64,000 nt of DNA from Spirodela intermedia (Eukaryota; Streptophyta; Magnoliopsida; Alismatales; Araceae). The number at the start of each line of letters is the position of its first letter. Positions within the stretch are counted from its first letter, which is position 1. The notes beneath the pieces were generated by a model, which did no database searches, was not told where the DNA came from, and was given only the letters and a program-made list of their open reading frames with translations. A program made the translations under genes and the position numbers. Location: the NCBI GenBank assembly GCA_902729315.2, contig LR746280.1, forward strand, positions 3,641,001 to 3,705,000, in the 5' to 3' direction. Shown piece after piece: positions 63,707 through 64,000 of the stretch.

Positions 63707-64000
63707 GTGCGTATGGTCACTAGGTCTCTCTGCCCATTAATTCTCGGAACAGCTGTAGCCTTATGATATCTTCTTTCGGACGTGTACCATCTATTTGCTG
63801 TTTTATTAAGCATCTTTCGAGGCTGTTCCGCATCTCCAGGATATCCTGTTGTTGTTATGGCCTTTTCGTCCTCATCTCTATCCAAATAACATTCATGTTG
63901 GTCACTATCATGCCATGTCTAGGCAGAACCAACCTGTTGTTCCTCTCATGCAACCGACTAAATGGGAAATTCTGTATGGTTTCAACATATTGGAAACTGA

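Overview
This is a nuclear plant chromosome segment. The genes have many short spliced exons with GT-AG introns (plus one GC-AG intron). Their nearest relatives, from remembered family features, are the plant LPP-epsilon, GH9 endoglucanase, organellar RRM, RADIALIS-like MYB, ATAD3 and ERD6-like sugar-transporter families. Several genes have very GC-rich coding exons in an AT-rich background, which fits a monocot, but I cannot name the species and treat that as inference.

Layout. Positions 1-15.8 kb and 23.7-36.9 kb are retrotransposon-rich and contain no host gene I can support. The main occupant is one LTR family of the Athila/Tat type (Ty3/gypsy). One copy has two LTRs (3784-10761, target duplication AAGTG). 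Four solo LTRs lie at 608-2237 (-), 25550-27250 (-), 32250-33880 (+) and 34167-35729 (+). They sit inside older decayed Ty1/copia and Ty3/gypsy elements, mostly on the minus strand. The full copy carries only gag remnants and no recognisable protease, reverse transcriptase or integrase.

Genes, with exon chains read codon by codon across splice sites: chloroplast lipid phosphate phosphatase epsilon (16162-19669, +, 4 exons, 309 aa); secreted GH9 endo-beta-1,4-glucanase (21183-23225, +, 3 exons, 556 aa); small mitochondrial-type RRM protein (37373-41585, -, 4 exons, 138 aa, with a 3.6 kb intron that makes it easy to miss); RADIALIS-like single-MYB protein (49453-49841, +, 2 exons, 97 aa); ATAD3-type mitochondrial AAA+ ATPase (52360-58536, +, 8 exons, 594 aa); and an ERD6-like vacuolar sugar transporter (59114-63706, +, 16 exons seen, cut by the window end after about 421 aa).

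The genes do not form a pathway or cluster. They are ordinary housekeeping and developmental genes between transposon blocks. Other structure includes long GA/CT microsatellites around the LPP-epsilon and GH9 genes, a 57-bp minisatellite at 45.9-46.3 kb, a perfect 17-bp hairpin at 14.5 kb, and two pairs of diverged duplicated non-coding segments (23.5/37.1 kb and 28.4/39.1 kb). I found no undescribed biological system. The most informative observations are the nested retroelement insertions and the only-gag LTR family.
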